From: Pseudaestuariivita atlantica
Lineage (GTDB): Bacteria; Pseudomonadota; Alphaproteobacteria; Rhodobacterales; Rhodobacteraceae
Assembly: GCF_001205715.1 (NCBI RefSeq)
Contig: NZ_AQQZ01000004.1
Location: forward strand, 124,001 to 188,000
Direction of reading: 5' to 3'
DNA length: 64,000 nucleotides
Within the stretch, counting starts at the first letter, position 1; the number at the start of each line of letters is the position of its first letter. The position numbers and the translations under genes were made by a program. Below are positions 43,432 through 52,082 of this stretch, piece by piece. Below the pieces are notes generated by a model, which was not told the origin of the DNA, did no database searches, and saw only the letters and a program-made list of their open reading frames with translations.

Positions 43432-44183
43432 GCGGCATAGTCCGACCCTTCCGCGTCAAGGATCGCCTTCAGCTCTGCCAGATGGCGGATGTCCTGTTCG
43501 GGATAGTTCTCGATCTCGTCGGCCGTCTTGGCCGCAATCTCGTCCGGCAGGATCGCCAGCGGGCGGCCGGTCTGCAATGCGCGGACATAGACCTCGCTCG
43601 CGCGTTCGAAGAAATACATCCGGTTGAAGGTCTGCGCGACGGTCTGGCCGATCACCATGATGCCGTGATTGCCCATCACCATCACCGTCTTCTTCGGGTC
43701 CGCGAACAGGGCGGCGCAGCGCTCCCCCTCTTCCTCGAACGCGAGCCCGCCATATTCGTCATCCACGACCTGCCGGTCATAGAACATCGCCGCATTCTGA
43801 TCGAGCGGCGGCAGGATCTTGTCCTGCAGGCAGGCCAGCACCGTCGCATGAACCGAATGGACATGCATCGCGCAGCGCGCATGGGGGCAGCGCCGGTGGA
43901 TGCTGCCATGCAGCCCCCAAGCCGTCGGATCGGGCGCGTCGGGGCCTTTCAGCGTGTCGGGATCGTTGGCATCGAGGAACAGCATGTCCGACGCGCGCAC
44001 CCGGCTGAAATGCACCTGGTTGGGGTTCATCAGGAACTGCGTCCCGTCCTCGTTCACCGACAACGAGAAATGGTTGGCCACGGCCTCGTGCATGTTCAGC
44101 CGCGCGGTCCAGCGGAACGCTGCGGCCAGATCGACCCGCTCCTGCCAGTGATCCATGTTCGGTCTCAACTCGGTTACGGCCAT
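43428..44183 (-). CDS. Class II aldolase/adducin domain protein
   Basis: The 251-residue protein has the zinc-binding HVHSVHA (His107/His109) and the later GNHGIMVIG with a third His. Glu-type catalytic positions lie around residue 75-95. Family members retro-aldolise sugar phosphates or act as decarboxylases or epimerases. Features near the N-terminus (MDHWQERVDLAAAFRWT) resemble a subgroup often found with GMC or amine-catabolic genes. GGGAGG precedes the ATG. It is coupled to the GMC gene by a 4 bp overlap and lies 25 bp after the VOC gene. Substrate not determined. Confidence 0.88.
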   Translation of the reverse strand: MAVTELRPNMDHWQERVDLAAAFRWTARLNMHEAVANHFSLSVNEDGTQFLMNPNQVHFSRVRASDMLFLDANDPDTLKGPDAPDPTAWGLHGSIHRRCPHARCAMHVHSVHATVLACLQDKILPPLDQNAAMFYDRQVVDDEYGGLAFEEEGERCAALFADPKKTVMVMGNHGIMVIGQTVAQTFNRMYFFERASEVYVRALQTGRPLAILPDEIAAKTADEIENYPEQDIRHLAELKAILDAEGSDYAA

Positions 44184-44208
44184 CGCACCCTCCCTGCTGC
44201 GTTTCTGG

Positions 44209-44637
44209 TCACTCGTCGTCTGTCGGGCGGCTTGGCACCCACGCATACCCGTTGTCGTCGAGGATATAGGCCTCGCGCAAGCCATGTGGCTTGTTTTCCG
44301 CCTCCGCGAGGATCATCGCGCCCGCCGCCCTCGCCTTTTTCACCGCCTCGTCCGGGTCGGTGTGGAACAGCCGCAACTCGATCCCGCCACCCCTTGCGCC
44401 CGCTTCGGGCAGAAGCGACGGCAGCGGGTTGGAATGATAGGTGCCGTCGGAATGCAGCTGCAGGACATGCCCGTGATAGGCGAGGATGGCGAAATCCGCG
44501 CTCACCCGATGCGCCACGATCCCGAACACGTCCCGCAGGAAGGCAACCTCGGCCACGACATCGCGCACCAGCAGGTTCACGCCGAACCCCGTCAGGCCCG
44601 CACCAAACGCCTCGGCAGAGATCGTCTCGTAATCCAT
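44209..44637 (-). CDS. VOC superfamily (glyoxalase/bleomycin resistance-like) protein
   Basis: A 142-residue protein with two beta-alpha-beta-beta-beta units. LTGFGVNLLVRDVVAEVAFL begins the first and IELRLFHTDPDEAVKKARAA the second, with YAWVPSRP at the end. Such proteins bind a metal between the units and act as isomerases, dioxygenases or resistance proteins. Metal ligands may include His in ILAYHGHVLQLH. GGAGG precedes the ATG used here; the frame extends 17 codons further without a ribosome site. It begins the VOC/aldolase/GMC run and is divergent from ade. Confidence 0.8.
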   Translation of the reverse strand: MDYETISAEAFGAGLTGFGVNLLVRDVVAEVAFLRDVFGIVAHRVSADFAILAYHGHVLQLHSDGTYHSNPLPSLLPEAGARGGGIELRLFHTDPDEAVKKARAAGAMILAEAENKPHGLREAYILDDNGYAWVPSRPTDDE

Positions 44638-44686
44638 GAAACCTCCATGACACGCGGCCAGCATCGCTTGAACCCGCGCTGGCCCC

Positions 44687-46507
44687 ATGCCAGTTTACGA
44701 CATGGAGCCGACGACTTTTCCCACATGGGCCGAATGTGCCGCCGATCTGGTCGCTGTCGCGGCGGGCCGCGCGCCTGCCGACACCGTGATCAGGGGCGGC
44801 ATCTGGGTCAATGTCCACACGCGCGAAGCCCTCCCCGACCATGACATCGCCATCGCCCGCGGGCGCATCGCCTATGTCGGGCCGGACGCGTCGCACTGCA
44901 CCGGCCCCGACACCACGGTGATCGAGGCGCGCGGGCGCTACATGGTGCCGGGCCTCTGCGACGGGCACATGCACATCGAGTCGGGCATGCTGACCCCGGC
45001 CGAGTTTGCCCGCGCGGTGATCCCCCACGGCACCACCACGATGTTCACCGACCCGCATGAAATCGCCAACGTGCTGGGCCTCGACGGCGTGCGCATGATG
45101 CATGACGAGGCCGCGCTGCAACCGATCAACATCTTCACCCAGATGCCCTCCTGCGCGCCCTCCGCGCCGGGGCTTGAGACGACGGGCCACGAAATCACGC
45201 CCGCCGACGTGGCCGAGGCGATGACTTGGCCCGGCATCATCGGGTTGGGAGAGATGATGAACTTCCCCGGCGTGGTCGCCGGCGACGACAAGATGCTGGC
45301 GGAAATGGCCGCGACCTCCGCCGCGGGCAAGACGATCGGCGGGCATTATGCCTCCCCCGACCTCGGCCCCGCCTTCCACGCCTACGCGGCGGGTGGCCCG
45401 GCGGATGACCACGAAGGCACGCAAGAGGCCGACGCCATCGCCCGCGCCCGGCAGGGCATGCGCGCGATGCTGCGGCTGGGCAGCGCGTGGTACGATGTCG
45501 AGGCACAGATCACCGCCATTACCGAAAAGGGGCTCGACCCGCGCGGGTTCATCCTGTGCACCGACGATTGCCATTCCGGCACGCTGGTCAATGACGGCCA
45601 TATGAACCGCGTGGTGCGCCACGCGATCGATTGCGGCTGTGACCCGCTGGTGGCGCTGCAGATGGCGACGCTCAACACCGCCACCCATTTCGGGCTGGAA
45701 CGCGAACTGGGCTCCATCGCGCCCGGTCGCCGCGCCGACGTGATCCTGACCTCCGACCTCGCAACCCTGCCGATCGAGACGGTGATCGCGCGCGGGCAGG
45801 TCGTGGCGACCGACGGCACCTGCACCGTGGACTGCCCGCATTACGACTGGCCCGACAGCGCGCGACAGACGGTGAACATGGCCCGCGACCTCTCCGCCCA
45901 GGATTTCGAGATCGCCGCGCCCCAGGGCGCCAACCACGTCACCGCCCGCGTCATCGGCGTGGTCGAGAACCAGGCGCCCACGCAGGCCCTGTCCCGCACC
46001 CTCTCTGTCACCGACGGGCGGGTCGATCCGGACGCTGCGCAGGACGTGGCCCAGATTGCGCTTGTCGAACGCCACCGCGCGACGGGCGGCGTCGTCAATG
46101 CCTTCGTGTCCGGCTTTGGATATGACGGGCACATGGCCATGGCCTCCACCGTGGCGCATGACAGCCACCACATGATCGTGGTGGGCACCGACCGCGCCAA
46201 CATGGCCGCCGCCGCGAACCACCTGCGCGCCTTGGGCGGCGGCATCACCGTCTGGCGCGACGGTGCCGAGCTTGCCAGCGTGCCCCTGCCCATCGCGGGC
46301 CTCATGTCCGACAGCCCCGCCAGCGACGTCGCCCGACAGGCAGACGCGATGATGGCGGCGATGCGGACCTGCGGCTGCACGCTCAACAACGCCTACATGC
46401 AGCATTCGCTGCTCGCCCTCGTCGTGATCCCGGAATTGCGGATCTCCGATCTCGGGCTCGTGGACGTGACCCGTTTCGAATTCACCGACCTCTTCGAGGA
46501 CAGCTGA
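44687..46507 (+). CDS. ade: Adenine deaminase
   Basis: The 606-residue amidohydrolase converts adenine to hypoxanthine and ammonia. VPGLCDGHMHIESGML carries the first metal His pair, FTDPHEIANVLG and GLGEMMNFPGV follow, then LCTDDCHSGTL with the metal Asp. The C-terminal domain has GGVVNAFVSGFG and NMAAAANHLRALGGG, all typical of the Ade family (not the adenosine-deaminase-like type). Its stop overlaps the amn start in TGATG, so the two are co-translated. A second ATG five codons in (44702) is an alternative start; neither has a good ribosome site. Confidence 0.96.
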   Translation: MPVYDMEPTTFPTWAECAADLVAVAAGRAPADTVIRGGIWVNVHTREALPDHDIAIARGRIAYVGPDASHCTGPDTTVIEARGRYMVPGLCDGHMHIESGMLTPAEFARAVIPHGTTTMFTDPHEIANVLGLDGVRMMHDEAALQPINIFTQMPSCAPSAPGLETTGHEITPADVAEAMTWPGIIGLGEMMNFPGVVAGDDKMLAEMAATSAAGKTIGGHYASPDLGPAFHAYAAGGPADDHEGTQEADAIARARQGMRAMLRLGSAWYDVEAQITAITEKGLDPRGFILCTDDCHSGTLVNDGHMNRVVRHAIDCGCDPLVALQMATLNTATHFGLERELGSIAPGRRADVILTSDLATLPIETVIARGQVVATDGTCTVDCPHYDWPDSARQTVNMARDLSAQDFEIAAPQGANHVTARVIGVVENQAPTQALSRTLSVTDGRVDPDAAQDVAQIALVERHRATGGVVNAFVSGFGYDGHMAMASTVAHDSHHMIVVGTDRANMAAAANHLRALGGGITVWRDGAELASVPLPIAGLMSDSPASDVARQADAMMAAMRTCGCTLNNAYMQHSLLALVVIPELRISDLGLVDVTRFEFTDLFEDS

Positions 46508-47991
46508 TGCAAGGCCTGACCGACGCCGCCAATGCCTACCTGACGCCCAGCGTGCCCTCCACGCAAAGCTTCACCGACCCCGCCGCGGCGGTGGACCGGT
46601 TGCAGGAGATCTATGACATCTCCACCACCTTCCTGTGCGAGGCGTTCAAATCGGCGCTGGTCGATGGCCACCCCGGCACCCGCATCCGCGCCTTCTATCC
46701 CGAGGTGCGGATCACCACCGAAACCTTCGCCAAGGTCGACAGCCGCCTCGCCTTCGGCCACGTGTCGCATCCCGGTACCCACACCGCGACGATCACCCGG
46801 CCCGACCTGTTCCGCGACTACCTGATCCAGCAGATCAGGCTGGTGGTCAGCAATCACGGCCAGCCGGTCGAAATCGGCATTTCGGGCACGCCGATGCCGG
46901 TGCATTTCGCGGTCGCCAACGACGCAACGCTCAATGTCCCGCAGGAAGGCGCGGCCGAGTTCATCCTGCGCGACGTGTTCGACGTGCCCGACCTCAGCAC
47001 CACCAACGACGACATCGTCAACGGCACCTATGTCAGCCCCGACGGGACCGAACCGCTCGCCCCCTTCACCGCGCAGCGGGTGGATTACTCGCTGGCCCGG
47101 CTGGCGCATTACACCGCGACCGATCCGGCGCATTTCCAGAACCACGTCCTGTTCACCAACTACCAGTTCTACGTCTCGGAATTCGAAGCCTATGCCCGCG
47201 CGGCGCTGGCCAATCCCGACAGCGGGTATTCAAGCTTCGTCTCGACCGGCAACCGGGTCATCACCGACCCGTCCGAACCGATCCCCGAGACGTCCAAGAT
47301 GCCGCAGATGCCGACCTACCACCTGACCCGCCCGGACCGGTCCGGGATCACGCTGGTCAATATCGGGGTCGGCCCGTCCAACGCGAAAACGGCGACCGAT
47401 CACATCGCCGTCCTGCGCCCCCATGCATGGCTGATGGTCGGGCATTGCGCGGGCCTGCGGAACTCGCAATCGCTGGGCGATTTCGTCCTCGCCCACGCCT
47501 ACCTGCGCGAAGACAAGGTGCTGGATGCCGACCTGCCCGTCTGGGTCCCGATCCCGGCACTGGCCGAGATCCAGATCGCGCTGGAACAGGCCGTGGCCAT
47601 GGAGACCCAGCTGGAAGGCTACGACCTGAAACGCATCATGCGCACGGGCACCGTTGCCTCGGTCGACAACCGCAACTGGGAACTGCGCGAACATACCGGC
47701 CCGGTGCAGCGGCTCAGCCAGTCCCGCGCCGTTGCGCTGGACATGGAAAGCGCCACGATCGCGGCCAACGGGTTCCGCTTCCGCGTCCCCTACGGCACGC
47801 TTCTGTGCGTGTCCGACAAGCCCCTGCATGGCGAGCTGAAACTGCCCGGCATGGCCTCGTCCTTCTACAAGACGCAGGTGGCGCGGCACCTCATGATCGG
47901 CATCCGCGCGATGGAGACGCTGCGCGAAATGCCGTTGGAACGCATCCACAGCCGGAAGCTCCGCTCGTTCGAGGAAACCGCGTTTCTGTGA
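46507..47991 (+). CDS. amn: AMP nucleosidase
   Basis: The 494-residue enzyme hydrolyses AMP to adenine and ribose 5-phosphate. The N-terminal AMP nucleosidase domain has GHVSHPGTHTATITRPDLF; the C-terminal nucleoside-phosphorylase-fold part has LVNIGVGPSNAKTATDHIAVLRP, MVGHCAGLRNSQ, and LDMESATIAANGFRFRVPYG. It acts directly before adenine deaminase metabolically: AMP to adenine to hypoxanthine. Its start overlaps the ade stop by one base. The pair thus lowers AMP and feeds purine salvage and ribose phosphate recycling. Confidence 0.96.
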   Translation: MQGLTDAANAYLTPSVPSTQSFTDPAAAVDRLQEIYDISTTFLCEAFKSALVDGHPGTRIRAFYPEVRITTETFAKVDSRLAFGHVSHPGTHTATITRPDLFRDYLIQQIRLVVSNHGQPVEIGISGTPMPVHFAVANDATLNVPQEGAAEFILRDVFDVPDLSTTNDDIVNGTYVSPDGTEPLAPFTAQRVDYSLARLAHYTATDPAHFQNHVLFTNYQFYVSEFEAYARAALANPDSGYSSFVSTGNRVITDPSEPIPETSKMPQMPTYHLTRPDRSGITLVNIGVGPSNAKTATDHIAVLRPHAWLMVGHCAGLRNSQSLGDFVLAHAYLREDKVLDADLPVWVPIPALAEIQIALEQAVAMETQLEGYDLKRIMRTGTVASVDNRNWELREHTGPVQRLSQSRAVALDMESATIAANGFRFRVPYGTLLCVSDKPLHGELKLPGMASSFYKTQVARHLMIGIRAMETLREMPLERIHSRKLRSFEETAFL

Positions 47992-48083
47992 CGCTTACCG
48001 GCGTGTTACCTTGCGTCACCCTCCGCAACCCGTGGTGGAGGCCCCAAAATGCATGTTTTTTGGGGTGTTTTGCCCACAATTTG

Positions 48084-48112
48084 TTGTGTTGCGTCGGCAA
48101 ACCCTCTTAAAT
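48084..48112 (+). promoter_or_regulatory. Candidate promoter of the HU gene
   Basis: TTGTGT (48084-48089) and TTAAAT (48107-48112) with 17 bases between them lie in an unusually T-rich stretch, 50 bp before the HU start. The match to consensus is moderate, but HU genes are highly expressed and this is the best pair in the 170 bp gap. Confidence 0.4.
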
Positions 48113-48161
48113 GCCGCAAATGAAGCCGTAACAGACAGGCACAGGCAAGGAGACAGATACG

Positions 48162-48449
48162 ATGGCCAAAGCGATGACCAAGACCCAACTGATTGCGGCA
48201 CTGGCCGAAGAAATGGGCACCGACAAGAAATCGGCAAGCGCGGCGCTCGACGCCGTGTCGAACCTGATCACCCGCGAAGTCGCGGGCGGCGGCGCCGTCA
48301 CCATTCCGGGCATCGGCAAGTTCTACTGCCGCGAACGCCCCGAGCGCATGGTGCGCAACCCCGCCACGGGCGAGCAGTTCAAGAAAGACGCCGACAAGGT
48401 CGTGAAAGTGACCATCGCGAAGGCGCTGAAGGATTGCGTGAACGAGTGA
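48162..48449 (+). CDS. HU family DNA-binding protein
   Basis: A 95-residue histone-like protein. It has KTQLIAALAEEMGTDKKSA, the GGGAVTIPGIGKFYCRERPER hinge to arm, and the arm tip RNPATGEQFKK, where Pro intercalates in DNA. It bends and compacts DNA as a dimer. The Cys in the FYCRERP segment is unusual among HU proteins as I recall them. It is a single gene with its own promoter and a strong terminator, so it is expressed independently of its neighbours. Confidence 0.95.
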   Translation: MAKAMTKTQLIAALAEEMGTDKKSASAALDAVSNLITREVAGGGAVTIPGIGKFYCRERPERMVRNPATGEQFKKDADKVVKVTIAKALKDCVNE

Positions 48450-48473
48450 TCCCGCGTCACCACCGACATCACA

Positions 48474-48502
48474 GGAAAGCCAGCCACCCGGCTGGCTTTT
48501 CC
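48474..48502. terminator. Bidirectional rho-independent terminator after HU
   Basis: AAAGCCAGCC (48476-48485) and GGCTGGCTTT (48490-48499) form a 10 bp stem with an ACCC loop, followed by TCC on the plus strand and flanked by A-rich bases on the other. It serves HU and, from the other side, the convergent SGNH-like gene. Confidence 0.8.
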
Positions 48503-48512
48503 ATTTTCGGGG

Positions 48513-50564
48513 TCAGGCGAACACGTCGTCGGTGACGTCTTCGGCGCTCTCCCCGGCCAGCGTTTCCAGCGTCTGGCCGTCCGGGCGGGCAAGGCTGTCC
48601 ATCAGGTCCGCCCCGTCCGGCGCGATCCATTCAAGGTACAACGACTGCTCTCCCGTCCGCTCGAAGTAATCGACTTCAACCTCGTGCAGGCCCCGTTCAA
48701 GGAACACCTCGCCCACAATCAACTGCTGCTCGCCCGTCTCTTCATGCCCAACCACGGTCGTGCCGTCGACGCTCAGACGCACCCCGTCATCGGCATAAAG
48801 CAGGAAGCGGTAAACGCCCGCCTCCTCCACGTCGACCTCCTGCGCGAACCGGGCTGCGAAGTAATCGGTCGGCCCGCCCTCCCACAACGCGCCGGTCTGG
48901 TCGAGGAAGCTCAGCGTTGACACCATGTCGGTCGCATCCGGCGTGACAGAGAAATCCACGTCGCCAAGACCCTGCACATCCGATGACAGCGCGAAAAAGC
49001 TGGCGTCGAACCCCGCCGGCCCGGCCTCGTCATCGGCCACCATGACCGGGTCAGGCTCCGCCCCGGCTTCTTCCGGGGCACCGGCCACGCCGTTGTCGAG
49101 CGTGATGAAGATGTCGGTCTGGTCGAACCCGCCGCGCCCGTCCGACACGGAATAGCTCAGAACATCCGAGACGCCCGTTGCGGGGGCCACGTATTCGATC
49201 CGCCCGTCGATCAGTTCTGCCGATCCGAGCACCGGCTGCGCGATCGCCTGGATGGTCAGGGGATCGCCATTGCCGTCGGTATCGTTGTCCAGCACGTCCA
49301 GCCACACCGTCTGCCCCAGCGGCACGATGATGTCGTCCGGCATCGCCTCGGGGAGGGTGTTCTCGCCGGGATCGATCATCGGGTCGGGGTCGTCCACCAT
49401 GTCGGGTTCCGGCACCGGCGGCGGGGCGGGCGGCGTCGGGTCCGGCGCGACGACGGTCATGGTCAGCGTACCGGTCGCGGTGCCGCCATTGCCATCGGAC
49501 ACGGTATAGGTGACTTCGGACGTCCCGGTCGTGCCATCGGCGGTGAAATAGATGAACTCGCCCACCACTTCGGCCATGCCGCTGCCCGCCACGCTCACCG
49601 ACGTGATCGTCAGCGGGTCGCCATCGGGGTCGCTGTCATTGGCCAGCACAAGGATTTCTGAGGTCGTGTCGGTGAACATCTCGAACGCGTCATCCACGAC
49701 CATCGGGTCGCTGTTGGGATCCGCGCCGACACCACCGCCCACCTCCGCCTGGTAGGTCTCGACCGCCGCGTGGATCTCGGTCGTCAGCGCGGCATAGTTC
49801 GACGCCACCAGCAGGTGAATGTTCGCGGGCACGGTGAAGGTGTCGGGCGCGGGCTCGCCATAGATCGCGGAATAGGTGATGAGCGAGGCAAGGAAATAGG
49901 TCGTCTCGGTCCCGTGGGGGGCGTTGTCGACGAACAGGTCATCCACCGGGATATCCGCCAGCGTGCCGGTGAACAGGTCGGCCAGCACGGGCGCCACGGG
50001 CACCAGCAGCAGGTTGGCATCCGGGTTCGCGGCATTGGCCGCGTCGATCAGGTCGACGAACCAGTCGTGATAATCGCCGGACGTGTATGCGTAATACGCC
50101 GCCTCTGCGTTGGCGCTGGGCGGGACGGTGGCGGCAAACGGCCCCATGTCAGCCCAGCCTTCATAGATCAGCACGTCCGCCGACGGATAATCCGCCCGAA
50201 CGTCCGCCACGATTTCATTCACCGCGTCGAGCGGAGAACGCGTGTCGAACGCGTAATCGGCATCCGGGCCCTGGTACTGGATGAAGTTCGCGGGCGTGAT
50301 CAGGACCGAGTTGAACCCCGCCTGCGCGAATGTCTCGGTATCGCCGTCCCAGCTGTCGGTAACACCGGGAAACCCCCAACTGTCCAGAGGCTCCGGCCGG
50401 TCGGCAAAGTTGCGCAGGAACCCGTAACCGCCCGTCGCGGCATAGGTGTTGCCCGCTTCCTCGGCCAACTGGTCCAGCCAGACGAGGATGTTGGTCTCGC
50501 CGCTGCCGCCGGCGAAATTCACCAGCGAATTGCCGAAGATATACTGCGAAACACTGGTCGGCAT
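48513..50564 (-). CDS. Modular secreted protein: SGNH-like, two cadherin-like and PA14 domains
   Basis: A 683-residue acidic protein without a Sec signal peptide. Residues about 1-270 look like an SGNH hydrolase: YIFGNSLVNF as block I with Ser, and LFVDNAPHGTET as a terminal DxxH. Two Ig/cadherin-like repeats follow (DSDPDGDPLTITSVS near 305 and DTDGNGDPLTIQAIA near 430), separated by a Pro-rich linker. Residues about 510-660 form a PA14 domain (YRFLLYADDGVRLSVDG). Asp-rich repeats suggest calcium binding and type I secretion, although classical RTX nonamers are lacking. I chose ATG over the GTG four codons earlier. Probably acts on an extracellular glycan ester; unproven. Confidence 0.75.
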   Translation of the reverse strand: MPTSVSQYIFGNSLVNFAGGSGETNILVWLDQLAEEAGNTYAATGGYGFLRNFADRPEPLDSWGFPGVTDSWDGDTETFAQAGFNSVLITPANFIQYQGPDADYAFDTRSPLDAVNEIVADVRADYPSADVLIYEGWADMGPFAATVPPSANAEAAYYAYTSGDYHDWFVDLIDAANAANPDANLLLVPVAPVLADLFTGTLADIPVDDLFVDNAPHGTETTYFLASLITYSAIYGEPAPDTFTVPANIHLLVASNYAALTTEIHAAVETYQAEVGGGVGADPNSDPMVVDDAFEMFTDTTSEILVLANDSDPDGDPLTITSVSVAGSGMAEVVGEFIYFTADGTTGTSEVTYTVSDGNGGTATGTLTMTVVAPDPTPPAPPPVPEPDMVDDPDPMIDPGENTLPEAMPDDIIVPLGQTVWLDVLDNDTDGNGDPLTIQAIAQPVLGSAELIDGRIEYVAPATGVSDVLSYSVSDGRGGFDQTDIFITLDNGVAGAPEEAGAEPDPVMVADDEAGPAGFDASFFALSSDVQGLGDVDFSVTPDATDMVSTLSFLDQTGALWEGGPTDYFAARFAQEVDVEEAGVYRFLLYADDGVRLSVDGTTVVGHEETGEQQLIVGEVFLERGLHEVEVDYFERTGEQSLYLEWIAPDGADLMDSLARPDGQTLETLAGESAEDVTDDVFA

Positions 50565-50853
50565 CGGGACACACACTCGGTCGGGGGGCCTTGGACAAGG
50601 CCGCGATCAGGGTCGATCTTCACACGTGATGAGGTGCGCCGCCCCAGTCCTGCCCGGCCCGGCGACAAGACGTCCCCACCGACGCCAGAGGTACAGCGGA
50701 TTCAGATTCGGTCAACGGGGAGAGGCGCAGCCGAATTCCCAAACTGTTGCCGTGCCGTGAACTCTGCACATTGGAGCCACGTCAATGTTAACGCTCCGTG
50801 AACAACGGCTGCAAGAATTCGCCGGCGCCTTTTCGCGCCCGGCAGCCCCTCGC
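50565..50853. other. 289 bp gap without a gene
   Basis: I find no gene here. The leader of the SGNH-like gene occupies the left half; its best -35-like hexamer on the minus strand is TTGACC (near 50720) with no good -10. Near the alkB stop, GCCGGCGC (50822-50829) and GCGCCCGGC (50836-50844) form an imperfect hairpin that may end the alkB transcript. Confidence 0.4.
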
Positions 50854-51987
50854 CTAGCGCGGCAGCGGGTTGGTCCCGGAATTGTACGACGACCAGTCGC
50901 TAATGTCGGGGTAATTGCGCGCGCGCCACGCCTTGACGCGCGGGTTCATGACCCGCCGCCACAGCGACGGAAACATCGCCGCGATGGTCATCACCGGGTA
51001 GCCATAGGGCAATTGCGGCGCCTCGTCCGTGCCATAGGTCTGCAACAGCGGGAACCGGCGGTCGGGCTTGTAATGGTGGTCGGAATGGCGCTGCAGGTTG
51101 ATCAGCAGCCAGTTCGACGCCCGGTGCGCCGCGTTCCACGAATGGTGCGGCTTGACATGTTCGTATTTGCCCTCGCCCAGGTGACGACGGGTCAGCCCGT
51201 AATGTTCGACGTAGTTGACCAGTTCCAGCTGCCAGATGGCGACGATGGCCTGCGTGACGAACATCCAAAGGCCGATCCACCCGCCCAGCAACGCCGCCAG
51301 TACCAGCATCCCCGCCTGCAACGCCCAGTAACGCCAGAACGGGTTCGACCTGTCCCACCACGGCTTGCCCTTGCGCGCCAGCATCGCGCGTTCGGCGGTG
51401 AACGCCGACGCGCCACATTCGACCAACACGCGCGGGAAGAAGCGGAAGAAGCCTTCGCCATACCGCGCGGTCACCGGGTCCTTCGGCGTTGCGACATAGC
51501 GGTGGTGCACCAGCAGGTGCTCGCTTCGGAAATGGGAATACAGGACCATGGCCAGCAGGATATCCCCCATCCAGCGTTCGACCCTGTTTTTCTGGTGCAT
51601 CAGCTCGTGGCTGTAATTGATCCCGATGGTGCCCGAAATCACGCCCATGCCGAAGGCCAGCCCGAAAATCTCCCACCCGTTCAGGTGATCGGCGCGGGCG
51701 GCGTACCAGATCAGCGCGAACAGCGTGACGAACTGCACCGGCGCCCAGATCAGCGTGATCAGCGTGTACCAGCGCAGATGCTCGTCCCCGATCTCGGGAT
51801 CGGCGTTCTGTTCGTTCAGGCCGGTCACGAAGTCGAGGCCCGAAAACAGGTACCACGTCGTCAGCGGCAGCAAGAGCACCCACCAGCCGCCCTGCGTCGC
51901 ACTGACCCAGATCAGCGGGATCAGCAGGATCGACATCCAGAACGGCAAGGCGTTTTGCAGTTTGGCGACCTGTGCGGCACTCAGCAT
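50854..51987 (-). CDS. alkB: Alkane 1-monooxygenase
   Basis: The 377-residue membrane di-iron enzyme hydroxylates terminal carbons of medium-chain alkanes. The His boxes are HELMH (127-131), HLLVHH (157-162), the NYVEHYGL motif specific for AlkB, and LQRHSDHH near residue 300. About six membrane helices are present. It needs rubredoxin and a rubredoxin reductase, which are not adjacent. A short ribosome site (GGATGAA) precedes the ATG. The gene lies alone between the modular secreted protein and mutY, all on the minus strand. Confidence 0.95.
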   Translation of the reverse strand: MLSAAQVAKLQNALPFWMSILLIPLIWVSATQGGWWVLLLPLTTWYLFSGLDFVTGLNEQNADPEIGDEHLRWYTLITLIWAPVQFVTLFALIWYAARADHLNGWEIFGLAFGMGVISGTIGINYSHELMHQKNRVERWMGDILLAMVLYSHFRSEHLLVHHRYVATPKDPVTARYGEGFFRFFPRVLVECGASAFTAERAMLARKGKPWWDRSNPFWRYWALQAGMLVLAALLGGWIGLWMFVTQAIVAIWQLELVNYVEHYGLTRRHLGEGKYEHVKPHHSWNAAHRASNWLLINLQRHSDHHYKPDRRFPLLQTYGTDEAPQLPYGYPVMTIAAMFPSLWRRVMNPRVKAWRARNYPDISDWSSYNSGTNPLPR

Positions 51988-52082
51988 TTCATCCGGCTCC
52001 CATCGGTATGCGCGCAGTTTACCGGCGCGGCACGGGGCGTATCAAAGGATATTGACGCATTTAGGGCGGGTGTGACCCAAGG

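Noticed and set aside
44174-46405. A 743-codon open frame antisense to adenine deaminase and the VOC gene
   Set aside because: It lies opposite a confident gene, has His/Gly/Arg-rich composition typical of GC-rich antisense frames and no recognised domain.
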